Origin: CAZUXE01 sp964624585
GTDB taxonomy: Bacteria > Hydrothermota > Tepidihabitantia > B3-TA06
Reading direction: 5' to 3'
Length of the DNA: 64,000 nt
NCBI GenBank assembly: GCA_964624585.1
Contig: CAZUXE010000007.1
Location: forward strand, 13,136-77,135
Shown piece after piece: positions 34,634 to 44,596 of this stretch (the stretch's first letter is position 1; every line of letters begins with the position of its first letter). The notes beneath the pieces are model-generated. The model did not search any database and had not been told where the DNA came from. It saw only the letters and a list, made by a program, of their open reading frames with translations. The position numbers and the translations under genes were made by a program.

Positions 34634-36856
34634 TTATTTCAAAACGATGAATTTTACCTTTTCCACCCTGTCAGAAAAAGTAATAACCGCTATATATATA
34701 CCTGCAGCTAGGCCATGAATATTAAATTCAGCTTGAAGCTTGCCCTGAATTGATATAAAACTATCTGGTTCAATGACTTGCAGCTTTTCACCGGAAATGG
34801 TATATATGCTCACAGATTCAGCATTATCCACAGGCGTAAATCTTACCGGAAGCCCCAAAGACAAATATGATGGATTTGGATACACTGAAACAGCAACTTT
34901 AGGGGGATTTATAGGCGGCGGTAGGGTAATTAAAGAAATTCCGCATCCAAGAGTAGCAATAGCTACTTTACCTGTATTATCTATATCTAAATACTGATAG
35001 TCAACATCTTCAGGCAAGGGTGAATTCACGGAAGTAATTTTTTGCCATGAGCTTGCGGTAGAATCATATGCTAGGCTCGTTGGATCATAGACTACCAAAC
35101 CATCCCTTAAGGTAAGAAAGAATAATCTACCCCAGGGGTCCCTATCAACCGATATAGCACCATTTGAGAACATTGGAGCCTTGAACCAAATCATACCTAG
35201 ATCCTCGCTCCAGTGAAACACGCCGGCAGAAGTCGTACCCCAAACACCTCCAGAACCATCAAGAACAATATCCGTTATTCTATATGAGGTTTTAGCTACA
35301 AGTTTCAGTTCACCGCCCCCGGGATCTTTTGCAAAATCAGAAGAGGTATAGTTGATTAAGCCTCCTTCTGTAGCCATCCAAACATGCGTTGAATCAAATT
35401 CAAAACGCATAACATGACCGTATGGCCATGGGATTCTAGTTAATTCCTTCATCTCAGGTGAAAGAACTATCAATTGCCCTGCAGTTAAAGGATATACCCA
35501 AATTCTATCATAGGAATCAACTCCCATCCAGGCAACAGTATTATTAACAGCACCCTTTCCCCAACTAAACCCACTCCACGAATCCGTATTAAGCGGTTCC
35601 TTCTTTGAAGGGTCGTATCGGGATACTCCTCTATTTTGCCCCCATGATGCAAATACAACTCTTCCTTTTGAATCAACAGCCGACACTTTTGTTGAAACAT
35701 CAAAAGGAATTGAGTCCGGCATATAGAAAAAATGTTCACTATAACTGCCGTTACAATAGAAACTAACACCATATTCACCACCTATAAGCCAATGCGAGGC
35801 CCACACACCACCCCTGGAATCTAAAAGAACATGCCAAACATAGTTGGAATTCAAACCATCCGCGGTAAAATTCTTATACCTCCCCTTATCGGCTTGCCAT
35901 AAAATAAAGCCATCACCTGCATTCTCACCATAACAACCTATCCATCTACGTCCCCAAGAATCAAAATGTATGTTGCCAAGATTTCTGGCCCAACGCGGAG
36001 AAATATAGGAAGGTGCGTTTATCCAAAACCCCAAAGTATCAAGCGCATCTGTAGATTCTACGTATCTTATCAATCTACGATAAGGTCCAGCACTTGAACG
36101 AGATGTAATAAAAGCAGTATCTGAAACAAAAGCTAAATCAGTAAGAACAAGATAGGAATCAGTAAGCGAAAGAATCTGTTTGAAATTATGGGTTGATTTC
36201 TGATAACGATAAACACCTTCTTGCGTAAGAATGTTCACCGAATCTGTTATCTCTATATCTTTGATATTAAGTGAAGCAAGACCATCTTTTTTAGCATATT
36301 CAGTAAGTTTTCCTGATACAGGGTTATAGTTAAAAAGTGAATTCTCTGCTCCTCCCCATAAACTAGCAGCATCCCATGATATAAGGTCAGCTGGTTTATT
36401 AACCATAACGAACAAGTAATCGTCTTCAAAATTATTCGGCGAATGCTTCATTACAATAGCAAAAACCTGATTAGAAGTGCCACAAGCAAGGGTATCACCA
36501 TTCAAAGCCATGGAAGAAATGGAAGGTTGTGTAGGAGTTGAGAGGAGATATGGCGAAACCTTTTCTTTACGAGGGTCTATCTGTGCCAACCCCTTAGTGG
36601 TAGCAACCCAAACCTCAGTAGACGGAAGCACTTGAATATCCAAACATTTATTTGAGGGCAAACCGTCAATATTGGTATAATGTTTAGTAAAGGATGAATC
36701 TTTCAAAGAGAAAAACAATACCCCCCCATTTGTAGCTAACCATGCACCGTCTTTTACAGGTTCTATATCATATACGGCATTAGAGTTAAGCAGTGTTTCC
36801 CATTGTGTTTGTTCAAGGTCAATTCCCGTCAACACACTGAGAAGTAACATCATCAT
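34634..36856 (-). CDS. Secreted two-component-regulator-type propeller protein
   Basis: 740 residues. A short hydrophobic N-terminus (MMMLLLSVLTG) may be a signal. The body is a series of propeller blades of the Reg_prop type: AVYDIEPVKDGAWLATNGGV, HYTNIDGLPSN..IQVLPSTEVWVATTKGLAQ, YVWHVLLDSRGGVWASH, VLDGSGGVWGTTSAGVFHW. The last ~80 residues (VSVYPNPSYLSLG...AAGIYIAVITF..KVKFIVLK) form a sorting-like C-terminal domain. There is no kinase or DNA-binding part, so it is likely a cell-surface protein. GGGGG precedes the ATG. It is last of the bactofilin-led operon, 18 bp after the TPR gene. Confidence 0.78.
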   Translation of the reverse strand: MMMLLLSVLTGIDLEQTQWETLLNSNAVYDIEPVKDGAWLATNGGVLFFSLKDSSFTKHYTNIDGLPSNKCLDIQVLPSTEVWVATTKGLAQIDPRKEKVSPYLLSTPTQPSISSMALNGDTLACGTSNQVFAIVMKHSPNNFEDDYLFVMVNKPADLISWDAASLWGGAENSLFNYNPVSGKLTEYAKKDGLASLNIKDIEITDSVNILTQEGVYRYQKSTHNFKQILSLTDSYLVLTDLAFVSDTAFITSRSSAGPYRRLIRYVESTDALDTLGFWINAPSYISPRWARNLGNIHFDSWGRRWIGCYGENAGDGFILWQADKGRYKNFTADGLNSNYVWHVLLDSRGGVWASHWLIGGEYGVSFYCNGSYSEHFFYMPDSIPFDVSTKVSAVDSKGRVVFASWGQNRGVSRYDPSKKEPLNTDSWSGFSWGKGAVNNTVAWMGVDSYDRIWVYPLTAGQLIVLSPEMKELTRIPWPYGHVMRFEFDSTHVWMATEGGLINYTSSDFAKDPGGGELKLVAKTSYRITDIVLDGSGGVWGTTSAGVFHWSEDLGMIWFKAPMFSNGAISVDRDPWGRLFFLTLRDGLVVYDPTSLAYDSTASSWQKITSVNSPLPEDVDYQYLDIDNTGKVAIATLGCGISLITLPPPINPPKVAVSVYPNPSYLSLGLPVRFTPVDNAESVSIYTISGEKLQVIEPDSFISIQGKLQAEFNIHGLAAGIYIAVITFSDRVEKVKFIVLK

Positions 36857-36874
36857 CTTTTCCCCCTTATTTCA

Positions 36875-39800
36875 TTACAACTTATCAAGATAAGTACGCG
36901 CCCTCATACCAAAAGGATCGTTTTCACCGCGCTGTGCAATTATTGCCTTAAATATAACCTTGGCATCCTCATAACGTTCAAGCTGAAGATATCCTTCACC
37001 TGCCATTAACCAAGACTCCAGGCCCCACTGGTCTTGAGGAAACTCTTCGTGACATTGAAGGAATAGAGCAATAGCCTGCTCAATATGTTCAGGGTCAGCA
37101 AATGCGGCATGTGCGCGTGCATTCCAATATAAAAGACGCGCCCGCCCTTTTTCGACGACCAATGGAATAGCTTTGTTAAAATATTCAAGTGCTCTAGTAA
37201 ACTTTGCAGCATTATAGGCAGTTACCCCCATCTGTACCAATATCTCCCCTCTTTTTTGAGAGTCTGATGTTTCCCTTGCAAGCACTTCAAAGTATTGAAG
37301 CGACCTATCCCATTGGCGTTGACTTCTAGCAATTTTTGCCAAATTCTCCAAGGCAGGTATTCTTAAATCAGGGGAATCAAGCGCTTTAAGATAATAGGTT
37401 GAAGCGCTATCCAATTCCTGTTGCATATAGAATAAAGTACCCATCTTAAAATAAACCGCAGGCAGTCTTTCGCTGGAAGGAAATTCAGAAATAAACTTTA
37501 AGTATATATCCATAGCTTCAACGGTTCTGCCTTTTCTTGCATCAACCAATCCTTTATAATAGAGGAAATCGGCATTTTTCCACAAGAAACGCACATTAGC
37601 AAGTTTTGTAAGAACCGTGTCAGCCTCATCTATCCTATTCGCAGTCAATAGATAAGCTACCTTTTCTAAAAGAATTGGCGATTGATCACTGGTACTCATC
37701 AAATCAAGCTTCAGCCAAAAAGAATCAGCCTCATCAATTTTTCCAGACCGATACAGGGCAAGAACCAACTTAGACATAATAAGTGTATCATTAGGACTAG
37801 CTGCATGAAGCTTCCGTAGGGTTGCAACTGCACTTGAATCTTCTCCTCCAGCTATCTGAATCTGAGCCAGAAGGAATTCAGCCTTAGCGATAAGGGTTGA
37901 ATCCTGCCCTTCTGCAACCAACCTTTCAAATAAATGCCTCCCAAGACGATCATGATGTAAAGATGAAGCCCCTATAGCGGCCCAGTACAGATAAGGGTCT
38001 TTAAGAACAGGAGGGCGCGTATGGAATAACTCCTTCAAATCTTCATCTGAAACAACACCACGTTCAACCTTGGCGACTTCCTGCCAAAAATCAATTTCAT
38101 TTCTGTATTCACGGTCACCCAAAGCCTTGTAAAAACTTCGGAGTTCATTATATTGCTTTAAGGTGAACAAAAGATTTAATGAACGCTTCCATAACTTACG
38201 TGGAAGATAACCAAGCTGTTGAGCCATATTCCTGTAAATAACTAAAGCCTGCAAATTCCTGCCCCTTGCTTCCTCAAGCCTTGCTAAATACGAAGAAGCC
38301 AAATAATAGAGAGTATCCCGCGGCGCAACAGAAACTATCAGGGATAATTTAGCAGCGGCATCAGCAGTATCGGCTTCCGCCAAAGCAAGCTTTGCCAATT
38401 CGAACAGAACAGGAAAGTTAAATTCACTCTTGGGTTTTGTTAAATAAAGTGTCTCCCAGTCACTTTTGGCAGATACTGTATCACCTCTGGATAGATGAAC
38501 ATAGCCTATTTTGAATCTAATCTCATCTGCGTACTTACCGTCGGGATAATGATCCAGATAATCAAGGCCTCTATCCATTCTTTTCAATGGATCGCGAATT
38601 TCTGTAATAAAAAGACGGTAAAATCCGTCTTCAACCAGACTATCTTCTGGGAATTGCCAGCATAAATTCTGATAACGCTCCCTCGCCTTATCAAGGTATT
38701 TAACCTTACCTTCCTTCTGATACAAACGTTCATATGACAGAGCAGAGTAATAAAATGCCTGAGCAGTAGAAATTGTATCTAGAAATGAAATAGCCGCTTT
38801 ATAATCCTTGGCGTCCTCAAATAAAATTTTACCCTTCTCTGAAGGTGTCGTAGCCATAATAAGTTTGTTCAGAGCGGCTTGAGGGTCTTTAACCTGAAAA
38901 TTGAGCAGAATGGAAAGCTCTTTAGCGGCTTGAGTCCTTTCATTGCCAAATGGAACCTTTTCAATATATTGTCTGTATGATTCCAGGGCTTCAACAACTC
39001 TCCCCTGCTTACTTAAAAGTCTTGCCCGCCTAAGGATATCTTCTCCGCGCAGAAAAGATGATGATGACAGCAAATGTCCATAGACATCATCCTGTTTTTT
39101 TTCTTTAAGAAGCTCAAGAGCCTGTACATACTCCTCGTAAGTTCTGAATACTTTTGGATTTAGAGCAGACGCATTAAAGGTTTTCCCTGCTAACAACCTA
39201 ACCCGTGCTTCAACTGAAGCATCTTTTGCCGATAAGCTATACCCCTTCTTCCTTGCCTTATCAAAGGTTTTCACAGCTTCATGATTTTGTCCTAATGCGG
39301 CATAAGAATGCGCCAAAGGAAGCAAAGCATCATAGCGACGGTTTTTAACTGCGGACGAATAATACTGTACGGCATCTTCATATAGGTCAAAGCTTGAAAA
39401 TAATTCACCTAAATTAAAGGCTTCAGTTGATGCAACATCACGCGGCGTCCCCATTGCCAAACCAGCTTCAAGGGAAGAAAGGCTATCTCCTCTACTTAAA
39501 GTAGCTTCTATTTGCAGAGAAGCTATAGTAGCTGCAACTTCTGGATATGTTTGTTCTAAATCCGCAAGGTAGGTTGATAATAAATCAAATCTGCTGGCAG
39601 CAATAAGCATTTTAGCTCCAACCAACCGTATTTCAGGATCATTGATAGCAGCATATAAATCGCGCGCCCTCTTATAATCTTTTTTATCTTCCAACTGCTT
39701 AGCTAAACGCAACTTAGTATTTTGACTAAGGTCAAAACGCGGATAGGAGGAAAACAATTCATAAGCCTTATCTACCTGATTTAGCTCAAGGGCTGAAATA

Positions 39801-40075
39801 ACTGCATTCTCAAGTGCCTTAGGTAATGGATAAGGAGCTTCACTCATATGACGTTCAAGATAACGCAGAGCTTTTTCGTAACGATCTAATTGAAATGCAG
39901 CCTGGCCTGCGAGGAAAAGTGCGCTATCAGCCTTATTAAATTCAGGTTCAAGCAACAATTGCTCCATTGCATACAAAGCCGGAGTGTATAGACCTTTTTT
40001 ATAGGCTTCAACCGCCTGCCTAAAATCTTCCTGCGGACTTACAGAAAGCAGTATTAAGAAAAGATTAACAACCAC
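36875..40075 (-). CDS. Giant tetratricopeptide-repeat protein
   Basis: 1066 residues made almost wholly of TPR-like helical pairs. Examples are ADSALFLAGQAAFQLDRYEKAL, AVKTFDKARKKGYSL, KSDWETLYLTKPKSEF and YNAAKFTRALEYFNKAIPL. A hydrophobic N-terminus (VNLFLILLSVSP) suggests export. It may act as a periplasmic scaffold, as with TPR proteins in gliding, secretion or outer-membrane systems; no partner is fixed. The start is GTG at 40075, 8 bp after the fabG stop, with a weak ribosome binding site. Followed after 18 bp by the propeller protein. Confidence 0.82.
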   Translation of the reverse strand: MVVNLFLILLSVSPQEDFRQAVEAYKKGLYTPALYAMEQLLLEPEFNKADSALFLAGQAAFQLDRYEKALRYLERHMSEAPYPLPKALENAVISALELNQVDKAYELFSSYPRFDLSQNTKLRLAKQLEDKKDYKRARDLYAAINDPEIRLVGAKMLIAASRFDLLSTYLADLEQTYPEVAATIASLQIEATLSRGDSLSSLEAGLAMGTPRDVASTEAFNLGELFSSFDLYEDAVQYYSSAVKNRRYDALLPLAHSYAALGQNHEAVKTFDKARKKGYSLSAKDASVEARVRLLAGKTFNASALNPKVFRTYEEYVQALELLKEKKQDDVYGHLLSSSSFLRGEDILRRARLLSKQGRVVEALESYRQYIEKVPFGNERTQAAKELSILLNFQVKDPQAALNKLIMATTPSEKGKILFEDAKDYKAAISFLDTISTAQAFYYSALSYERLYQKEGKVKYLDKARERYQNLCWQFPEDSLVEDGFYRLFITEIRDPLKRMDRGLDYLDHYPDGKYADEIRFKIGYVHLSRGDTVSAKSDWETLYLTKPKSEFNFPVLFELAKLALAEADTADAAAKLSLIVSVAPRDTLYYLASSYLARLEEARGRNLQALVIYRNMAQQLGYLPRKLWKRSLNLLFTLKQYNELRSFYKALGDREYRNEIDFWQEVAKVERGVVSDEDLKELFHTRPPVLKDPYLYWAAIGASSLHHDRLGRHLFERLVAEGQDSTLIAKAEFLLAQIQIAGGEDSSAVATLRKLHAASPNDTLIMSKLVLALYRSGKIDEADSFWLKLDLMSTSDQSPILLEKVAYLLTANRIDEADTVLTKLANVRFLWKNADFLYYKGLVDARKGRTVEAMDIYLKFISEFPSSERLPAVYFKMGTLFYMQQELDSASTYYLKALDSPDLRIPALENLAKIARSQRQWDRSLQYFEVLARETSDSQKRGEILVQMGVTAYNAAKFTRALEYFNKAIPLVVEKGRARLLYWNARAHAAFADPEHIEQAIALFLQCHEEFPQDQWGLESWLMAGEGYLQLERYEDAKVIFKAIIAQRGENDPFGMRARTYLDKL

Positions 40076-40083
40076 TTAAATAC

Positions 40084-40821
40084 CTACGACATTAACATTC
40101 CGCCATCAACCCTTATTACTTGTCCAGAGATGTATTCGGCATCATCTGAACATAAAAACTTAACAACCTTTGCCACATCTTCGGGGGTTCCGGCACGTTT
40201 TAGAGGAATTTGCTTCAAGAACGCATCTTTAATTTCATCGGGTAATACTTCTGTCATAGGTGTCTTGATATATCCTGGAGCCACACAATTAACAGTTATA
40301 TTTCGTGCGCCAAGTTCACGAGCAAGGGATTTAGAAAATCCAATCAATCCTGCCTTTGAAGCGGCATAATTGGTTTGTCCGGCATTGCCCATTTGTCCTA
40401 CAACTGAAGTCATATTTATTATCCTACCCCAACGTGCCTTCATCATAGGTTTAAGAAAGGCCTTAGATACATTGAAAGCACCCGTAAGATTTATCTTAAG
40501 AACCAAATCCCATTTATCGGCATCCATACGCATAAATAAAGTATCGCGGGTAATGCCCGCATTATTTATAACTATGGTAACCATTCCTTCTTTTTGAGCA
40601 ACTTCATCCGCCAACTGATTCATCGCATCAAGCGAGGTAACGTCACCCTTAAAATAAGACGCCTGACCTCCCTTGTCCTCAACCATTTTTTTAGTTTCAA
40701 CTAAACCATCTTCATTTACATCCAAAAGGATTAATGGATAAAGTCCTGCCAACTCTAAAGCAATGGCTCTACCAATTCCGGCTGCAGCTCCGGTAATAAG
40801 CGCTCTCTTATCTTCAATCAC
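40084..40821 (-). CDS. fabG: 3-oxoacyl-ACP reductase (FabG-type SDR)
   Basis: NADPH-dependent reductase of the fatty acid elongation cycle. It has the cofactor motif TGAAAGIG (~residues 10-17), NNAG, NMTSVVG (Ser), YAASK (Tyr-Lys) and APGYIKTPMT. The C-terminal ISGQVIRVDGGMLMS is typical. It has 245 residues. The start is GTG at 40821 with AAGGAGGAACTG upstream. It is embedded between an M6 protease and a TPR protein rather than in a fab cluster, so the name is by sequence type; another 3-ketoacyl substrate is possible. Confidence 0.88.
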   Translation of the reverse strand: MIEDKRALITGAAAGIGRAIALELAGLYPLILLDVNEDGLVETKKMVEDKGGQASYFKGDVTSLDAMNQLADEVAQKEGMVTIVINNAGITRDTLFMRMDADKWDLVLKINLTGAFNVSKAFLKPMMKARWGRIINMTSVVGQMGNAGQTNYAASKAGLIGFSKSLARELGARNITVNCVAPGYIKTPMTEVLPDEIKDAFLKQIPLKRAGTPEDVAKVVKFLCSDDAEYISGQVIRVDGGMLMS

Positions 40822-40872
40822 CAGTTCCTCCTTGAATTACTAATTGACACTTCTAGAAACATAAATACTCTC

Positions 40873-42576
40873 TTATCTAACCATAGTTAGCATACTTTTA
40901 CTTCTTTCTTTAACAACATCTCCCTCTAATGTTTCAACTATATAGAAATACAAGCCTGATGCAACAGGTCGCCCCCAATCATTGTTACCATCCCAAAAAG
41001 CCACACGCCTGTAAATATTAACTTCTCCTTCATCGTTTAACACACGCACTCTTTTACCCGAAAGATCATAAATCATTACCCTGAATTTAGGAAACTGCGC
41101 ACCTGTTTTATTTGAACTGGTAGGTTGATACACAATCGTAACATAATCTGTTTCGTGCGGATTAAAAGGGTTCGGATAAGAATAAATACTTCCCAGAAGC
41201 GGCGGCTTGATAACAATATCTGCAGTCATATTTTCTTTGGATGGAGATATTGCGGTAATAGAAATCCCTGAAGGCAATCCTGAATAGAAACGACTAGATG
41301 GTGTTGAAAAGTTAGAAAATCCTTCCTCATCATTTTTCCATAAATCACTAGCTTGTCCTGCGTCTGAAGTAAAAAGATAACGGGAATCGCCATCTGCTTG
41401 CATTATTCCAACCAACGGATTCTGAATATTGCTATTATTAGCTTGAGATTCATCTACGTGTAGAATCAACAAACCACTTCCGGGCAAACCTTTATCAAAA
41501 CCAGTTTGCTGCCTGTTCTCGACCAAAAAATATTCACCTGAACCGACGGAGGTAAATGACCAATCAACACCGGATGGATTCGGATATATACGGTAGGCAG
41601 ATGGTGATGTTGAGACACTACTTAACTGCGCACCCTGAACGGCTTCAAGACCTCCTGGTTCAACAGCCTTGGGTTCAAGCCAACCAAGAAAATATTTACA
41701 CCAGGCACATAAATGTACCGGAGAAGAACCGTGGTATTTACCTTCGCCTCCCCATGAACCGGAAGCCATCAGACAAAACTGACCCAAACCGGCCTTGCCC
41801 GCATACTTACCTTCCGTAATATATAAATCAGGTAAGCCGAAACCATGTCCCCATTCGTGACAAAAAACTCCAATATTGGAAATAGAGTCTGATATTGAAT
41901 AGGACGATAATTCCGGATTTATAGTGTAGACATCTATCATAACGCCATCATCTGTTTTATAAGGGCCAGGACCACCATGCGCTTGCCATCCCGATAGAGA
42001 AAACTCGTGAGACCATATATCATTCTTATTATCGCTTTCTTCTGCGCCGTAACCTGCATGAATTACAGTAAATATATCAACATAACCGTCACCGTCATTA
42101 TCGTATATAGAGTAATCTACAAACGGATCGCTTTTTAAACACGCTTCATATACCAATGCTCCGGCACAACGCGGATAGTCGTTACCTATTCCGTAATTAT
42201 CATTTGCATAATAGCCGCTTGGATTATCCGCTGTATAAGGCCCGTAGACTTTGCCTGATAAGTCAACCTTACCGTAGGATACTTCATTATAGTAATCGTG
42301 AGCGGTACCTGATATCCATGGACCATCAAAAAGCATCTGTTGAAAATCCTGCACCTTATAAGCAGATGAAGTATTACTATAATCCATAATAACTACAGGA
42401 AAAAACTTTTTTCCTTTAACAGATAAAACATTCGGTACACTGCCTTCCAAAAAAGCACGTGAATTATTGAGACTTAACTCTTTATAGTGTCTCCACGCTT
42501 CATCAGAAAGCTTAACGCCAGGCCGCGGAGGCATTAGGAAAAGAACGCCAAGCAGCGCGGCAAGGATTGTGTGCAT
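40873..42576 (-). CDS. Secreted M6-family metalloprotease (immune inhibitor A-like)
   Basis: 567 residues with a short signal peptide (MHTILAALLGVLFLMPP). The zinc site HEWGHGFGLPD is at residues 240-250 (His240, Glu241, His244, Asp250), the HExxHxxxxxD motif of M6 peptidases. It is preceded by the family's YDNDGDGYVDIFTVIHAGYG. The C-terminus (IYSYPNPFNPHETD...WDGNNDWGRPVASGLYFY) is a FlgD-like/sorting-type Ig domain shared with other secreted proteins of this window. It starts 5 bp after the bactofilin stop. Likely an extracellular protease for protein scavenging. Confidence 0.88.
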   Translation of the reverse strand: MHTILAALLGVLFLMPPRPGVKLSDEAWRHYKELSLNNSRAFLEGSVPNVLSVKGKKFFPVVIMDYSNTSSAYKVQDFQQMLFDGPWISGTAHDYYNEVSYGKVDLSGKVYGPYTADNPSGYYANDNYGIGNDYPRCAGALVYEACLKSDPFVDYSIYDNDGDGYVDIFTVIHAGYGAEESDNKNDIWSHEFSLSGWQAHGGPGPYKTDDGVMIDVYTINPELSSYSISDSISNIGVFCHEWGHGFGLPDLYITEGKYAGKAGLGQFCLMASGSWGGEGKYHGSSPVHLCAWCKYFLGWLEPKAVEPGGLEAVQGAQLSSVSTSPSAYRIYPNPSGVDWSFTSVGSGEYFLVENRQQTGFDKGLPGSGLLILHVDESQANNSNIQNPLVGIMQADGDSRYLFTSDAGQASDLWKNDEEGFSNFSTPSSRFYSGLPSGISITAISPSKENMTADIVIKPPLLGSIYSYPNPFNPHETDYVTIVYQPTSSNKTGAQFPKFRVMIYDLSGKRVRVLNDEGEVNIYRRVAFWDGNNDWGRPVASGLYFYIVETLEGDVVKERSKSMLTMVR

Positions 42577-42581
42577 ATTTC

Positions 42582-42935
42582 CTACTTTTTAACTTGATCC
42601 CCCTCCTTCATAGAACAACGTCCTTCAAAAAACACGTTATCCTGTATCATCAGCCCCTTACAGGTTACGTCACCTAAAAGATGAGCGCCCGCATGCATCT
42701 CAACTTTTCCATGAGAGTATATATTACCTTCAATTCGTCCGCCTACAAATGCATCACGGCACCTAACATCACCCTTCACTTTAGCGCTTACTCCAGCCGT
42801 AAATGTCTCGGAAACGGTTAAATTGCCTTCAAACTCTCCGTCAATTCGCACACTGCCCTTGGTTTTGATATTTCCATTTACTACAGTGTCTTTTCCAATG
42901 ATTGTGTCTAGCTTTGCATCTTTATTGTTACTCAT
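42582..42935 (-). CDS. Bactofilin
   Basis: Polymer-forming cytoskeletal protein with a beta-helical core: TVVNGNIKTKGSVRIDGEFEGNLTV (shown in parts), AKVKGDVRCRDAFVGGRIEGNI, GDVTCKGLMIQDN. It has 117 residues from the ATG at 42935, which has AAGGAGG at the right distance; an in-frame start 26 codons upstream has no ribosome binding site. Bactofilins localise cell-wall enzymes and, in Myxococcus, ParAB. The nearest upstream genes here are an M23 peptidase, the M42 trio and parAB. It leads the operon with the M6 protease and fabG. Confidence 0.9.
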   Translation of the reverse strand: MSNNKDAKLDTIIGKDTVVNGNIKTKGSVRIDGEFEGNLTVSETFTAGVSAKVKGDVRCRDAFVGGRIEGNIYSHGKVEMHAGAHLLGDVTCKGLMIQDNVFFEGRCSMKEGDQVKK

Positions 42936-43200
42936 ATTATCCTCCTTGACACTAATGTCTAAATACAAACAGATTTTCAGGTTTAACGGAATTGTCATTA
43001 CACCGTACCTCAAAAGATACTAAGAAACGGCAGAACAAACGACAGTCAGCAACCCATAATCTGGTTTATTACTATTTTTCCATACAGCTACGATTATTAA
43101 AACAGACAATCGTAAACAGCTTCAACGAACTACCCATACTCAACTATTAATGTATTCCCCGTAAATACTATACAATCCCGTCTCTTTTACAACCCCCTAG
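42936..43200. other. Intergenic region upstream of bactofilin
   Basis: No gene and no convincing -35/-10 pair seen. There are only weak inverted repeats, for example TACGATT/AATCGTA around 43090-43115. The transcript of the bactofilin operon may start here or read through from the M23 gene. Confidence 0.4.
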
Positions 43201-43305
43201 TTAATAATAATTTTTGTCTTCTTGAAATATAACGCACTCAAGAACTGATTTTTCACTACTCATACTCTTTAGTAAAGCTCTATTTTGATAATTATTACTG
43301 CTCAT
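43201..43305 (-). CDS. Putative 34-residue small protein
   Basis: The reading frame starts at ATG 43305 and ends TAA at 43201. It overlaps the last 11 bp of the M23 gene. GGAGGAGGG stands 4 nt before the ATG, an excellent ribosome binding site, although those bases also encode Gly codons of the M23 C-terminus. The product is hydrophilic and begins MSSNNYQNRALLKSM, with a single Cys. No family is recognised; it may be real or chance. Confidence 0.3.
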   Translation of the reverse strand: MSSNNYQNRALLKSMSSEKSVLECVIFQEDKNYY

Positions 43306-44596
43306 AAATCCCTCCTCCTTGCTCACGTTTAAATTCAAAAAAGTTCCCTGGATCAATTGGAGTTCCCTTATGCCTTACTTCAAAGTGAAGGTGAGGCGCT
43401 GTCGAAACGCCTGTATTACCTACAAATCCAATAACATCTTTCGTTTTAACGCTATCACCTTGCTCAACCGTTACTGAATAAAGATGTCCATAAAAAGTTT
43501 CAAAATATGGACCGTGTTTAATTTTAAGATAGTTTCCAAAAATACTGTCAACACCTATTTCTCTCACTACACCGTCAGCTGTAGCAAAAACAGCCTGTTT
43601 CTCTGATGCGGCAAAATCAATCCCGGGGTGATCTTTACTGTACTTACGAGTAATTCTGAAATCAACAGTAGGTGGAACCTGAGGATAATACCCCTCCATA
43701 CCGCTTTGTCCAATATTATCACGCAAAGAATCAGAAGTAAGGGAATCAAGAGTATCTAAAGGGGTTTCGGTTTGATAGGGCTTAATTGTAAATATATACT
43801 CGCTGTAATCAAGGGTATCCGGCGATTTTTCCAGTCCCAACATAATATTAATTTGTTTAAGCATTTTTTGAGTTTCACTAAGTTCTGTCTCTAATTCAGG
43901 AAAACCCTTTAATTCATCTTCCAGTTTAGCGGTTTGCCTGCGGAGATAATTGAGTTCTGCAAGCTGAGCATATAGAGTCAAGGAATAAATAAACATTGCT
44001 AATACAGTAATTAAAAAGAATCCAGCAATTGAAAGAAAAAATCTGAATTTTTTACGTGAGTATGTTTTGCTAAATATTTTATTAGAATAATTGGTTGTTA
44101 CATGAAAAGAAATGGTTTTAGGAAATTTGACTTTCTGTTTTTTGGGTGAAACAGGAGAGGAAGAAGATTTTGAACGTTCTGATTTAACGGTTCTGTTCTT
44201 TGTCCGTTCCTTTTCTCTCTTTTTTTCCAGTTTTTTTTGTTCCCTAGCTCTTTTTTTCATTATTCTGATTTCTTCCCGCGTAAACGGAGCTTTCCGCTTT
44301 TTCTTTCCATTAGAAGATGATAATTCTTTCTTCTCTCTCTCTTCAGAAGAAGTCTTACTTTTATCTAAAACAACCGCCTCTCCTGAAACACTTGAATTTT
44401 TAGGTTTTTCGGAACGCGAATCATCACTAAACAAATCACCCGTAACAGGTCTTTTCTTGATGTTATCGGTTTTATCTTTCCTTCTTGTCTTTTCTCCTGC
44501 TCCCTTATCATGCTCCAATTGAGCTTCGTTTTCTTCCCCAGACGACAACTTACTTTGATTAGAATTGTTCCTTTTCTTTCTTCTTTTCGACATCAC
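43295..44596 (-). CDS. M23 (LytM-type) peptidoglycan endopeptidase, membrane anchored
   Basis: 433 residues. A very basic, low-complexity cytoplasmic N-terminus (~1-180, Lys/Arg/Ser/Glu-rich) is followed by one TM helix (~186-208), a short coiled coil (LNYLRRQTAKLEDELK), and a C-terminal M23 domain with zinc ligands in HPGIDFA (His323, Asp327) and HLHFEV (His404). It would cleave peptidoglycan cross-bridges or peptides. The long charged cytoplasmic tail is unusual and could bind a cytoskeletal or DNA partner. Bactofilin-M23 gene neighbours are common. It overlaps the degenerate M42 gene by 4 bp. Confidence 0.9.
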   Translation of the reverse strand: MMSKRRKKRNNSNQSKLSSGEENEAQLEHDKGAGEKTRRKDKTDNIKKRPVTGDLFSDDSRSEKPKNSSVSGEAVVLDKSKTSSEEREKKELSSSNGKKKRKAPFTREEIRIMKKRAREQKKLEKKREKERTKNRTVKSERSKSSSSPVSPKKQKVKFPKTISFHVTTNYSNKIFSKTYSRKKFRFFLSIAGFFLITVLAMFIYSLTLYAQLAELNYLRRQTAKLEDELKGFPELETELSETQKMLKQINIMLGLEKSPDTLDYSEYIFTIKPYQTETPLDTLDSLTSDSLRDNIGQSGMEGYYPQVPPTVDFRITRKYSKDHPGIDFAASEKQAVFATADGVVREIGVDSIFGNYLKIKHGPYFETFYGHLYSVTVEQGDSVKTKDVIGFVGNTGVSTAPHLHFEVRHKGTPIDPGNFFEFKREQGGGIYEQ

